From the NCBI GenBank assembly GCA_011525035.1, contig WTIZ01000054.1, positions 56,869 through 120,868 on the forward strand: a stretch of DNA of 64,000 nucleotides. The letters are read 5' to 3'. Of this stretch, positions 1 through 8,678 are shown piece after piece. The stretch comes from Cryomorphaceae bacterium. Lineage in GTDB: Bacteria; Bacteroidota; Bacteroidia; Flavobacteriales; Schleiferiaceae. Below the pieces are notes generated by a model that did no database searches, had not been told where the DNA came from, and saw only the letters and a list, made by a program, of their open reading frames with translations. The translations under genes and the position numbers were made by a program. The stretch's first letter is position 1; every line of letters starts with the position of its first letter.

Positions 1-1811
1 GAACCAAAGGCGGTAGAGGCCATACTTGTGCTTAAATCAGCACTAATCTTATGGATGAACTGCTTCCGGTATTGAGGAGTTCCCCAGGAACCGGCTGTGA
101 TTGGATAGTTTCCGAAGGTTTGCCCAAACACGAATACGTTCCCAAGTTTATCGACATCCAGCAAGAAGGTTTGGTCGTAATCAGAAGTTCCGACGTAAGT
201 ACTCCGCGTTAGACTTCCTAAAGCGGCATTAAATCGAGCTACGAAACCGTCCTCTGCGGTACCTTGTTTACTGCTCTTGTAAGCTCCAGTGGTTGATGGC
301 AAGTTGTTCCCTTCTGTACCGCCACACAGGTAGACATTTGAGCCACGTACTTTTACACTGTACCCGGCATCATCTGCTGTAGTGCCGTAATAATTACTCC
401 ATTGAATGGCTGTGCCTGAAGGGTTGAGCTTCAAGACCACTGCATCCTGTCCACCTGCCTTTGTACAGCTCGTACAGTTGGTGGTTGGGAAGTTGGTACT
501 GGTGGTAGATGCTGTAATGTAGATGTTATCGTTGTCGTCAACCACAACTTCGCCTCTGGATGCGTCGCCGTAGTTTTTATTGATGTTCATGTTGATACCG
601 TCATTGCCAGAACCGCCGAGGTAGGTGGAACTCAACAAGGCAGATCCAGTTGCGTTAAAACGCGTTACGAAAAGGTCGGAATCTTCGAATTCGTACCCAT
701 TGACATTTACAGTAGCCCCACCTGCATTTGACGATTGTATGGCGTTCTGTGTTGGAAAGTTGGAGGAGCCTGTAGTTCCCATAATGATGAGTTCTCCGTT
801 GGAATTGACCACCATGGAATGCGGATGATCACTTTTCGTACCGCCCAAATAGGTGGCGTAGAGTAGGGTGTTTCCGTTGGGATCAAATACACTGACAGTT
901 ACGTCTGGTAAGAATGCTTGAAAGGGACCGCTTGAGCCGTTATAACCCGTTTGAAAGGCTCCCACAGTGCTGACATAGCCTGTGGCAAAGGCCACTCCGC
1001 CGCCGTACAATCTCCCTTGCTCATCGTAGGTGGCAGTAAATCCCCAATTATCTGTCAGTGAACCGCTGAACGAGGTGAAAATTAACTGTGGATCGATCAC
1101 CAAACTGTCGAGCGTGTAGGCAATAGATTCAACACCGAATGAAATCTGTCCATTGGAGACTTCATACCAACTCCCGAAATCTATCCGTTCGCCATTTTTC
1201 CAGCCCCACGAGATAGGGTTGCTTTCATAAAAATGTCCCACAGAAGTATGAACAATAAGATGTCCCTCCGGATGTACTTCTATGCTTGAAGCACCATTGT
1301 ACCTCCATCGAATATCTGCTAGGGCCTGTGGATCGCTCAAATGCCAATCGTACTTCAATTGCCCGTCTTGGGTATGAAAGTCGAGTAGGGCGTTAGGGTA
1401 TAAACCTTGATAGGTCAGTCCTCGAGCTGGTTCTACTCCTGAGCGCCATGCATCGGGGTTATCTCCTAAAAAGTAATTGTGTTTAAATCCTGTCAAATCT
1501 TGGCCAATGGCGATGTCTTCTGACGCTCCGAGGAATTCCATGTTGAGCACATGAAAATTTAGATTGCTTTCGTGATGCGATAGACCTGCCTCGTGCATAT
1601 CATGGCTGTGTAAATCTTCAATCTGTGCGGCATCTTTTAGTACAAATTGGATGCTGTTTTCCCTAAAAAACAAAGCGCCATATTTCAGCGGCATTTTATG
1701 CGTGAATGCCTCATTCCATTGCCCTTCGTTAGGAATGAATAGTGCTTCTTGTCCAAAAGCATTGGTACAAAAAAGCGTTGCAATCAAAAAGCTCCAAAGG
1801 GAATTCCGCAT
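1..1811 (-). CDS. SBBP beta-propeller surface protein (partial, 3' end off the left edge)
   Basis: The reading frame is open from an ATG at 1809-1811 (complement) to the window edge, giving 603 visible codons. It begins with a Sec signal peptide (MRNSLWSFLIATLFCTNAFG, then QEA). About 250 residues resemble the N-terminal domain found in front of SBBP repeats (DUF7948-like). After that come repeated units with the pattern TYLGG...D..H/G, F.TRFN..G and D...N.Y.TA/TS, typical of SBBP (beta-propeller) repeats. In Bacteroidota such proteins are usually large, exported, and end in a T9SS sorting domain; that end is outside the window. It lies 26 nt after the methyltransferase gene on the same strand. 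Substrate or role unknown. Confidence 0.75.
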   Translation of the reverse strand, partial: MRNSLWSFLIATLFCTNAFGQEALFIPNEGQWNEAFTHKMPLKYGALFFRENSIQFVLKDAAQIEDLHSHDMHEAGLSHHESNLNFHVLNMEFLGASEDIAIGQDLTGFKHNYFLGDNPDAWRSGVEPARGLTYQGLYPNALLDFHTQDGQLKYDWHLSDPQALADIRWRYNGASSIEVHPEGHLIVHTSVGHFYESNPISWGWKNGERIDFGSWYEVSNGQISFGVESIAYTLDSLVIDPQLIFTSFSGSLTDNWGFTATYDEQGRLYGGGVAFATGYVSTVGAFQTGYNGSSGPFQAFLPDVTVSVFDPNGNTLLYATYLGGTKSDHPHSMVVNSNGELIIMGTTGSSNFPTQNAIQSSNAGGATVNVNGYEFEDSDLFVTRFNATGSALLSSTYLGGSGNDGINMNINKNYGDASRGEVVVDDNDNIYITASTTSTNFPTTNCTSCTKAGGQDAVVLKLNPSGTAIQWSNYYGTTADDAGYSVKVRGSNVYLCGGTEGNNLPSTTGAYKSSKQGTAEDGFVARFNAALGSLTRSTYVGTSDYDQTFLLDVDKLGNVFVFGQTFGNYPITAGSWGTPQYRKQFIHKISADLSTSMASTAFG

Positions 1812-1837
1812 GAATCTAAATTAACCAAAAAGTATGC

Positions 1838-3028
1838 CTATTCAATAAGTAGACCTTCGAGAATCTGTTTTGTTCTTCCGTTCTGTAAATAGAAGAGTTT
1901 CTGTTCCCGTCCTTCCTGTAATTTTAGGCGCTTTCGAAGTTCTTTGGCGGTAATCTTTGATCCTATGGATTCTATAGCATACGCGCCCTCCAACCGTACT
2001 TTTTTTAACGATGAGAAGCTCGACTTTATTTCGAACACTTTGTAGAACGGACTTGGGCTGGGGAGCCTATGACTGGTGTACAGGGTTCCAAAGATGAGTC
2101 TTTCCCAGTCCAATTGTTGGGCGAGAAGGGCATGTAAACTGCTTTTGTTCAAGCCCGGGGAAGGCTGGATGATGTACTTTTTAACTGTTTGTACTGGCTG
2201 AATGATAGAAGGTATATGATTGCCCGAAATCGAAGTTAAACTCTCTGCTTCTATCAAAGTAATCGCTACATCAGTGGACTTTTCGTTGCGTTGAATTGTG
2301 AGTACCTCTTTGCATTCGCCTTGGTACTGTACGATCACAAGCTCGTGAAGATTTTCAAGTTCTTGCATGCAAGCTTTCAGATCGAGCATGGGGCTGTGTT
2401 TCGCAACCACACAAGCGGACAGGTTCAGTAACTCTCTTTGCAGTTCGATCAGATTCGGGGTTCCTTCTGCGATACTGAAGGTTTTTTTATTGGAACTGCG
2501 TCTGTCGGGATCCAAATAGACGGTGAGTTCATTTGAAGCGACGTTATGTTCTGATATCCAATCTTTTAACTTACCGATGTCAAAGGCTCCAGGAATGACA
2601 TCTGCTCCAGGTAAATTGTGTTTCAACAGATGTGCGAGCGGTAGGTTTTGCTCAAAACACAGGTGCTTTAAACACTGCGCTGTGTTGAGGATTGTTTTAC
2701 TGTCTATACCCATTCCAGCGCATAGATCAGCAGAATAAGAAGTTTGGAAAAAGCGCGATTTGACGGCTGCCGTTTTTAAGGAAGAGCTTTGTTCTAGACC
2801 AATACCGGTAGGAAATACCCATCGTTCTTCGAAGAGCTCCCTGAATTTCCCAGCGTACTTATTCTTGGCCTCGATTTGTGCGATTGCAGAGGAATACGGC
2901 TCGTTGGTACCGTATTTCAACCGTAGTTCTGTTGTATTGATGGCCGAATTGGATTCAATCCACGCCCAGAGGTCGTCATTGAATACTTCAGGATTTACCC
3001 CTGTAAGCGGATGGTCAATACTAGCCAT
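1838..3028 (-). CDS. THUMP-like domain class I SAM-dependent methyltransferase
   Basis: The 396-residue protein matches the Bacteroidota family of class I methyltransferases with a C-terminal THUMP-like domain (PG_1098 type). Visible signatures are the SAM-binding motif I DLCAGMGIDS (residues 101-110) and a catalytic-type motif YLDPDRR (171-177), where many relatives have DPPRR. The last ~70 residues (KSSFSSLKKV... to the end) are the basic THUMP-like, probably RNA-binding part. The likely substrate is a nucleic acid, probably rRNA or tRNA, but the modified base is not known to me. Its start overlaps the end of the AI-2E gene by 8 nt, so it is probably translated from the same leftward message. 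Confidence 0.8.
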   Translation of the reverse strand: MASIDHPLTGVNPEVFNDDLWAWIESNSAINTTELRLKYGTNEPYSSAIAQIEAKNKYAGKFRELFEERWVFPTGIGLEQSSSLKTAAVKSRFFQTSYSADLCAGMGIDSKTILNTAQCLKHLCFEQNLPLAHLLKHNLPGADVIPGAFDIGKLKDWISEHNVASNELTVYLDPDRRSSNKKTFSIAEGTPNLIELQRELLNLSACVVAKHSPMLDLKACMQELENLHELVIVQYQGECKEVLTIQRNEKSTDVAITLIEAESLTSISGNHIPSIIQPVQTVKKYIIQPSPGLNKSSLHALLAQQLDWERLIFGTLYTSHRLPSPSPFYKVFEIKSSFSSLKKVRLEGAYAIESIGSKITAKELRKRLKLQEGREQKLFYLQNGRTKQILEGLLIE

Positions 3029-4115
3029 CTATAGTTTTGATAACTGTATTGTAAACAATCCTTCCGATGCTGTACACGGGTACTGCGATGATCATACCTC
3101 CAATACCCAATAGTGTGCCGGCTATGGAGATGACCAAAAAGATTTCTAACGGATGGGCGCCAACGCTATTGCTGAAAATAAGTGGCTGAAATAGAACGTT
3201 GTCTAAAACTTGTACTAATCCGAATAGGCCAATGAGCAGGTAGAGGCTCTGGACTAGATTGACACTTGAATCTGGATCTGCAACACCTGCAGCATACAAT
3301 TGTCCCAATCCTAACAAAATGCCAAGGGCAGCACCGATAATTGGTCCTACGTAGGGAATGAGGTTGAATACCGCTGCACACAAGGCCAGCACGATCGCGC
3401 CTTCAACGCCAATGAGTGTCATTCCAATGGCTAGTAGAATGAAGATGGCGGTAATTTGAAAGAGAATACCAAAGCTGTACCGAGTCACTACAGTTTTAAT
3501 CTGTGGCGTCATTGTATCCACTTTATCGTGGTACTTTTTCGGGGTGATAGAATCGACAAAACGGTGGGCCAAATCTTGTTCTCGGAACAAAAAGAAGGAG
3601 ATGAAAGTGATGGAGAAGAGCCCAATGATGAATTGGCCCAAACCACCAACAACACTGCTTAGAACGCTACTGATTGCTTCCATCGAAGCAAATCCTTGGA
3701 GGGTTTCGTTGATCTCCGCCAATTCCGCCGCTGTATCTACACCAAGGGAGGTAAGGAGTGCATCAAGCTGTTGCCATTCGTCTTGCAAACTCACTAAAAG
3801 TGCATCGTATTCTATGGTTCCGATGAAGCTAAATTCTTCGATGATTACTGGAAAAAACCAAGTGGCTAAACCCAGAACAATTCCAGCGAGCACGAGCAAG
3901 GTGATGGTCGCTTTTAAGGTTGCATTTAGATGTGGACCTACCTTTGGAATTCGTCCCAATAGGGCGATAAGAGGTCTTCCGAGAACACTGATATACAAAG
4001 CGATAACGCCATAAACCAGTATGCCTTGGATGAGAAAAAGTGCATATCCTAACAACGCAATCAACAGGATTTGAAGGACCGATTTAGTCAGCGGTTGAAG
4101 TTTGAATTCCAGCAT
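3021..4115 (-). CDS. AI-2E family transporter (PF01594)
   Basis: A 364-residue polytopic inner-membrane protein with about eight hydrophobic segments. The N-terminal pair is residues 10-45, and a helical cluster spans about 210-350. It has the family layout of N-terminal helices, a soluble extracytoplasmic stretch (roughly 85-150) and a conserved C-terminal membrane bundle containing PYVGPIIGAALGILLGL. The family was named for E. coli TqsA, but its members are mostly poorly characterised exporters or ion antiporters, so quorum-sensing transport should not be assumed. It sits between the DUF4159 gene (3 nt gap) and the THUMP-like methyltransferase (8 nt overlap), which suggests one operon. Confidence 0.85.
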   Translation of the reverse strand: MLEFKLQPLTKSVLQILLIALLGYALFLIQGILVYGVIALYISVLGRPLIALLGRIPKVGPHLNATLKATITLLVLAGIVLGLATWFFPVIIEEFSFIGTIEYDALLVSLQDEWQQLDALLTSLGVDTAAELAEINETLQGFASMEAISSVLSSVVGGLGQFIIGLFSITFISFFLFREQDLAHRFVDSITPKKYHDKVDTMTPQIKTVVTRYSFGILFQITAIFILLAIGMTLIGVEGAIVLALCAAVFNLIPYVGPIIGAALGILLGLGQLYAAGVADPDSSVNLVQSLYLLIGLFGLVQVLDNVLFQPLIFSNSVGAHPLEIFLVISIAGTLLGIGGMIIAVPVYSIGRIVYNTVIKTIDG

Positions 4116-4118
4116 GGT

Positions 4119-4763
4119 TTAGTGTCTTACTATTGCCCAATGTACCAAGTTTGCACCCATTTTCAGCGCTTTATCACGTTTTTCCTTTGGGTCGTTATGC
4201 ACTTGTGCATCTTCCCAGCCGTCACCGATGTCGCTTTCTACAGTTAAAAGTGCGACGAGTTCTCCTTGGATGAAGTACCCGATGGCTTTTGGTTGTTCAT
4301 TGTCGTGTTCGTGAATCTTTGGCAACCCATCAAGCTTGAAGAGGGTGTTGAAGATGGGGTGGCTGCTTGCTACGTTGACTTTTTTTGCTTGAGGGAAGCA
4401 CAGGTCTAACTCTTTTTCTGCAAACTCCTTCATTCCATAGTTATCATCAATATGTAAGAATCCTCCGCGCAGGACAAAATCATTCAAAATCTGACGTTCT
4501 TCTTCATCAAAGACGATTCTGCCGTGACCTGTAGCGTGTAAAAAGGAGACGCCGGAGGGCAGTACTTCTTGAAGCGTTAGTTCGCTAGGTGCTACAGAGG
4601 TCTTGGCTCCTGTGGCAGCGTTGTAGAATTCGCTGAGGTTCTCCAGTGCCGTAGGGTTGGCGTACCAATCGCCGCCACCGCTGTATTTCAGCAGGCCGAG
4701 CACTTGCCCGGAAAGCGAAAATTGGCCCATAAAAAGAATGGCGAAAATCAAGCGTTTACTCAT
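4119..4763 (-). CDS. DUF4159 domain-containing exported protein
   Basis: The start at 4763 gives a 214-residue protein with a signal peptide (MSKRLIFAILFMGQFSLSGQ). An in-frame start at 4955 is also open, but it would overlap the divergent T9SS gene and bury the signal peptide, so I rejected it. The rest matches DUF4159, a glutamine-amidotransferase-like (flavodoxin-type) fold: LLKYSGGGDWYANPTAL near the N-terminus, LHATGHGRIVF, and FVLRGGFLHIDDNYG. The function is unknown; in Bacteroidota it often occurs near MoxR/aerotolerance-type genes, but here it heads a group with an AI-2E protein and a methyltransferase. A TATATTTA box ends four bases before the ATG. Confidence 0.8.
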   Translation of the reverse strand: MSKRLIFAILFMGQFSLSGQVLGLLKYSGGGDWYANPTALENLSEFYNAATGAKTSVAPSELTLQEVLPSGVSFLHATGHGRIVFDEEERQILNDFVLRGGFLHIDDNYGMKEFAEKELDLCFPQAKKVNVASSHPIFNTLFKLDGLPKIHEHDNEQPKAIGYFIQGELVALLTVESDIGDGWEDAQVHNDPKEKRDKALKMGANLVHWAIVRH

Positions 4764-4767
4764 GGCA

Positions 4768-4775
4768 TAAATATA
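4768..4775 (-). promoter_or_regulatory. Possible -7 box for the DUF4159 operon
   Basis: TATATTTA on the minus strand has one mismatch to the Bacteroidota -7 consensus TAnnTTTG and ends exactly 4 nt before the ATG at 4763. No TTG -33 element lies at the expected distance. If real, the transcript would be leaderless or nearly so. Confidence 0.25.
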
Positions 4776-4834
4776 CAGGGTCTTTGATAGAATATCTTTA
4801 ATCATTGCTTTGAACATCAGAAATGATTTCGCGT

Positions 4835-4842
4835 TATTTTTG
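4835..4842 (+). promoter_or_regulatory. Candidate -7 box for the T9SS MAM/PKD gene
   Basis: TATTTTTG is a perfect match to TAnnTTTG. A TTTG at 4809-4812 lies 22 nt upstream, close to the 19-21 nt usual for the -33 element. The box ends 4 nt before the ATG at 4847, so transcription would start at or next to the start codon. Confidence 0.4.
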
Positions 4843-4846
4843 ACAT

Positions 4847-7800
4847 ATGAAGCGAAGATTACTACTGACTTTTGCAGTACTATTTGCTTTAGGCCAGAAC
4901 CTAAAAGCCCAGTGCATCCAAAGCACCCCCTACACCGAGAACTTCGACGGTTCATCGTGGCAGGGGCCTAGTTCTTGGAACAACTCAGGTTCTATTCCTA
5001 GTTGCTGGACCAGAAACATCACGACAGCCAACTACTTGTGGATGGCTTCCGACCCAAGCTTTGCCAATACTCTTTCAGGACCGGATGGCGACCACACCAC
5101 CGGAACCGGCGGATACGCTTTTGCCGAAGGATGGTCTTCGGGAGCTTCTTCGAACGCGGTAGTAACCAATCTTATTACGCCGCCTATTGACCTTAGTGGA
5201 GATACCTTACCTCGATTGGTCTTCTATTACCACATGTACGGTTCAGACGTCGAGTGGCTCAACATCCGAGTCCGCGTGGTAGGAACCAATACATGGGTGA
5301 ATCTGCATACCATTAACTCGACCACCGCTTCGAGCCAATTTTCTTCACAGACTTCACCGTGGCGTAAGCATACAGAATCACTCTCTCAATTTGCCGGAGA
5401 TACAGTTCAAATCCGATTCAATGCGAAGCGCGATGTGAATTTTTCGTGGTGGACCAACAGTCGTATTGCCATCGATGATATTGCCGTAGAAGAAACGCCA
5501 TCGTGCGATCAACCCCTGAACCCTGTAGCTTCGTCAGTAACCTCAAGCAGTGCATCTATCAGCTGGTCGTCCTTGAATTCTAATACATTGGGCAGCCAGA
5601 TTCAATATGCCACTGGTACAACGGCCATCGCCAACGGTACTATCAACACCTATTCAAGCAATCCGGCGACGATGTCTGGGTTGAATTCCAATACAACCTA
5701 TAGAATCCGAGTACGTGAGATCTGTGCTGTTGGAGATACCAGCGTATGGTCGAACCTTGGCACCTTTACCACAGGATGTAGTAATTACATCGCGCCTTAC
5801 ACCGAAGATTTTGAAGGATCAGGTTGGGGTCCATCCACCACATGGAACGTCCAAGGAGATATTGACCAATGTTGGATTACCCAAGGTGCAGCACAGAAAT
5901 TTTGGACTGTAGGCCCGCCGGCATTCTCATGGACTCAGACAGGACCTTCTGGCGACCACACATCGGGAAGTGGTCAGTATGCGTTCCACCAAAAAACATC
6001 CACTTTAGCTACGGGTATCGACCCTCGTTTAATCTCGCCTTGGATTGATTTAGATACACTGAGTTCGCCAGAATTGAGTTTCTGGTACCACGGGTATGGT
6101 CAACAAATGGGTGACTTGGACGTATATGTTCAGAAACAGGGTGGAACATGGTCGTCGCTTTGGGATACCAGTGGACTCACACATTCGTCCTCCTCAGCGG
6201 CATGGCTAGAACACATTGCGGATTTGAGCGCTTATGCAGGGGATACCATCAGAGTGCGATTTGATTACTCCGCTTCTTCAGGATCTTTCTACACGCAGTT
6301 CGCTATTGACGACATTAAGATTGATAATGCCCCTTCATGTGCAAAGCCAAAGAACACGGCCGTTACTGCAGTAGGGGTATATGTTGCTCAGCTAGATTGG
6401 GTTGGTGGAGGCGCCTCGAACTGGCAAATTAGATATAGGGCAGTGGGTACCTCGGCTTGGAGTTGGACGACCTCGTCTACATCAAACAAGGGAGTGCCCC
6501 AGCTTAATGCTCAAACTACTTACGAATGGCAAGTACGCGACTCCTGTGGAACGGGTGATGTAAGTCTGTGGGTTGATGGCCCCGATTTTACCACGAACTG
6601 TTCGTTCTTCACAGCACCTTTTACAGAGAATTTCTCGAATTCGAACAAATGGCAGACTGTAGACTTCACCAACACCACAGGCTCAGTAGATCCGTGTTGG
6701 CTGCGTTCAGATACTGAAGATTTGTTCTGGGTGGGTGGAAATAGTACTACGTCTCACTATTCAGGTACTGGTCCTTCAGGCGACCACACTACAGGAAGTG
6801 GAGGGTATGCATTTACGCGCAGTTCCAGTCCTTGGACCGCAACAACAGACACTGAGTTAAGAACCCCACTTATAGATCTCGACACCTTACAATCCCCGGA
6901 ATTGACCTTCTGGTACCACATGTTTGGCCCCGACATTGATAAACTTAGAATATTTGTCAAAAAGCCAGGTACGCCAGCAGTTCTCGTGAATACCATCACC
7001 GGCCAGCAGCAGAGTTCGAGTACTGCGAGTTGGCAAAAACGAACGGTAAGTTTACTTGCCTACGAAGGGGATACGGTACAGATCATCTTCAAAGCCTATC
7101 GAGACGGGTCGGGATTCTTCTCGTACCGTGCAGATATTGCCATTGATGATGTTAAAATTGACGAAACGGCTACTTGCCCGGCACCAAATGTTCTTGCTTC
7201 GAACATTACATACAACAGCGCCGAATTAAACTGGTTAGGTCGTGCGAATACCAGTGCGGTAGAATATGGACCGACAGGATTTACGCAAGGAAACGGCACC
7301 ATGGTAGGGGCACAGAACCAAAATGCCGTGCTCACGGGATTACAAGCTTCCACCACTTATGATGCATACGTTCAGGATACTTGTACTTCTACATTGACCA
7401 GTACATGGACTTTGGTCCAATTCACTACGCTGGCCTGTCCAGCCATCTCAGCTACCGGTTCTATTCAAGGGGCTGGAGCTTCCATTAGCGGTTACAGCAC
7501 TACTGCAGATGCAGATTCAACGGTGTGGTTCTGGGGCGACGGCAATAGTAGCACAGGGGATACCACGAACTATTCTTACACTTCCTTTGGATTGTTTGAT
7601 ATCTACCAAGTAGTGTACAACAGCTGTGGTAATGTAGATTCTTTATTGCACACCTACAGTTACTGTGATACGACCATTGCGGATTACACCTACAGCATTA
7701 ACGGGCTTAGTGTGAATTTTGATGCGAGCACCTCAAGCGGGACTGCGCTGGATTATTATTGGCAATTTGGAGACGGCGGAACAGCCTCTACCGCAACGCC

Positions 7801-8632
7801 AAGCCACGTATATACTGCTTCAGGCACCTACACGATCACGCTCCTTTTAGTCAACAGCTGTGGCGACTCAACAACGACGACCTTTGATTTAACCCTATGT
7901 CCATTAGTGACTCTAGGCTTTACATCAACGGTTACTGGAAGTACGTTCTCATTCACGGCGACACCAGCCGGATTATTGAATTACCAGTGGAGTTTTGGCG
8001 ATGGCAATACGGCTTCTGGAATGACTGCAAGCAATACCTACAGCACGCAGGGCTCATTCACTGTAACCGTAACTGCAGAGGATAGTTGTGGGAACCAATT
8101 CACTTATTCAGACGATGTTGCCACTTGTGATGTACCTGCCGGTGACTTTACTTTCAACATTGTTTCTACTTCAGCCAACGGAATGGTCGTAAACTTCGCG
8201 GCAAATGCCACAGGGGCTGATGAATACCATTGGTACTGGGGCGACGGGACGAACGATAAGGGTACCGCGTCGAATATTCAGCACACCTATGGCGTCATAA
8301 CCACCAACTACATCGTAAACTTATTCCTGATCAATGAGTGTGGCGATAGCACCATGGTAACACACCGATTAAATGAGGTGGGAATAGGAGAGCAGGCTTT
8401 ACCTATTGCGTTGTATCCAAATCCATTGAGCACATTCCTTCATGTGGACTTGCCAGCAGGCGCAGAAACTCTGCTAGATATTTACAATGCTCAAGGTCAG
8501 TTAGTGCGCTTCCAGGTGCCAATTGACGCTACTAACCACCGCGTGGATATGAGTACGCTTTCACCGGGGTCTTATGTCGTTCGAGTGTTGTGGGAGAACA
8601 GGCCATATTACTTTAGCATCACAAAGATTTAG
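4847..8632 (+). CDS. T9SS type A secreted protein with three MAM/FN3 modules and PKD repeats
   Basis: A 1261-residue exported protein with a signal peptide (residues 1-21, ending in LKAQ). It has three consecutive modules, each a MAM-like jelly roll followed by a fibronectin type III unit: about 22-310, 310-583 and 583-862. Each MAM unit starts with a Y/FTENF or YTEDF motif, contains GP.GDHTTG.GGYAF and closes with AIDDI/V.I/V.E. About four PKD repeats follow (862-1180; W.FGDG motifs). The C-terminus (1184-1261) is a T9SS type A sorting domain: LYPNPL, DIYNAQGQ, L..GSYVVRV. Predicted to pass the outer membrane by T9SS and stay on the surface or be released; the modules suggest adhesion or binding to glycans or cells. 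No enzyme domain seen. Confidence 0.85.
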   Translation: MKRRLLLTFAVLFALGQNLKAQCIQSTPYTENFDGSSWQGPSSWNNSGSIPSCWTRNITTANYLWMASDPSFANTLSGPDGDHTTGTGGYAFAEGWSSGASSNAVVTNLITPPIDLSGDTLPRLVFYYHMYGSDVEWLNIRVRVVGTNTWVNLHTINSTTASSQFSSQTSPWRKHTESLSQFAGDTVQIRFNAKRDVNFSWWTNSRIAIDDIAVEETPSCDQPLNPVASSVTSSSASISWSSLNSNTLGSQIQYATGTTAIANGTINTYSSNPATMSGLNSNTTYRIRVREICAVGDTSVWSNLGTFTTGCSNYIAPYTEDFEGSGWGPSTTWNVQGDIDQCWITQGAAQKFWTVGPPAFSWTQTGPSGDHTSGSGQYAFHQKTSTLATGIDPRLISPWIDLDTLSSPELSFWYHGYGQQMGDLDVYVQKQGGTWSSLWDTSGLTHSSSSAAWLEHIADLSAYAGDTIRVRFDYSASSGSFYTQFAIDDIKIDNAPSCAKPKNTAVTAVGVYVAQLDWVGGGASNWQIRYRAVGTSAWSWTTSSTSNKGVPQLNAQTTYEWQVRDSCGTGDVSLWVDGPDFTTNCSFFTAPFTENFSNSNKWQTVDFTNTTGSVDPCWLRSDTEDLFWVGGNSTTSHYSGTGPSGDHTTGSGGYAFTRSSSPWTATTDTELRTPLIDLDTLQSPELTFWYHMFGPDIDKLRIFVKKPGTPAVLVNTITGQQQSSSTASWQKRTVSLLAYEGDTVQIIFKAYRDGSGFFSYRADIAIDDVKIDETATCPAPNVLASNITYNSAELNWLGRANTSAVEYGPTGFTQGNGTMVGAQNQNAVLTGLQASTTYDAYVQDTCTSTLTSTWTLVQFTTLACPAISATGSIQGAGASISGYSTTADADSTVWFWGDGNSSTGDTTNYSYTSFGLFDIYQVVYNSCGNVDSLLHTYSYCDTTIADYTYSINGLSVNFDASTSSGTALDYYWQFGDGGTASTATPSHVYTASGTYTITLLLVNSCGDSTTTTFDLTLCPLVTLGFTSTVTGSTFSFTATPAGLLNYQWSFGDGNTASGMTASNTYSTQGSFTVTVTAEDSCGNQFTYSDDVATCDVPAGDFTFNIVSTSANGMVVNFAANATGADEYHWYWGDGTNDKGTASNIQHTYGVITTNYIVNLFLINECGDSTMVTHRLNEVGIGEQALPIALYPNPLSTFLHVDLPAGAETLLDIYNAQGQLVRFQVPIDATNHRVDMSTLSPGSYVVRVLWENRPYYFSITKI

Positions 8633-8648
8633 CAAGTACTTCGCTTCT

Positions 8649-8656
8649 TATATTTG
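8649..8656 (+). promoter_or_regulatory. Candidate -7 box for the biotin carboxylase gene
   Basis: TATATTTG matches TAnnTTTG exactly and ends 22 nt before the ATG at 8679. The same distance recurs at hisS, and similar ones at sucC and guaB. No TTG at the expected -33 spacing. Confidence 0.4.
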
Positions 8657-8678
8657 TGAGGAACACTTACAATCACAG

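Noticed and set aside
3544-4014. 156-codon plus-strand frame opposite the AI-2E gene
   Set aside because: Antisense shadow of a recognisable membrane protein, with no domain of its own.
4764-4955. N-terminal extension of the DUF4159 gene to 4955
   Set aside because: It would overlap the divergent T9SS gene by more than 100 nt and place 64 non-family residues before a clear signal peptide.
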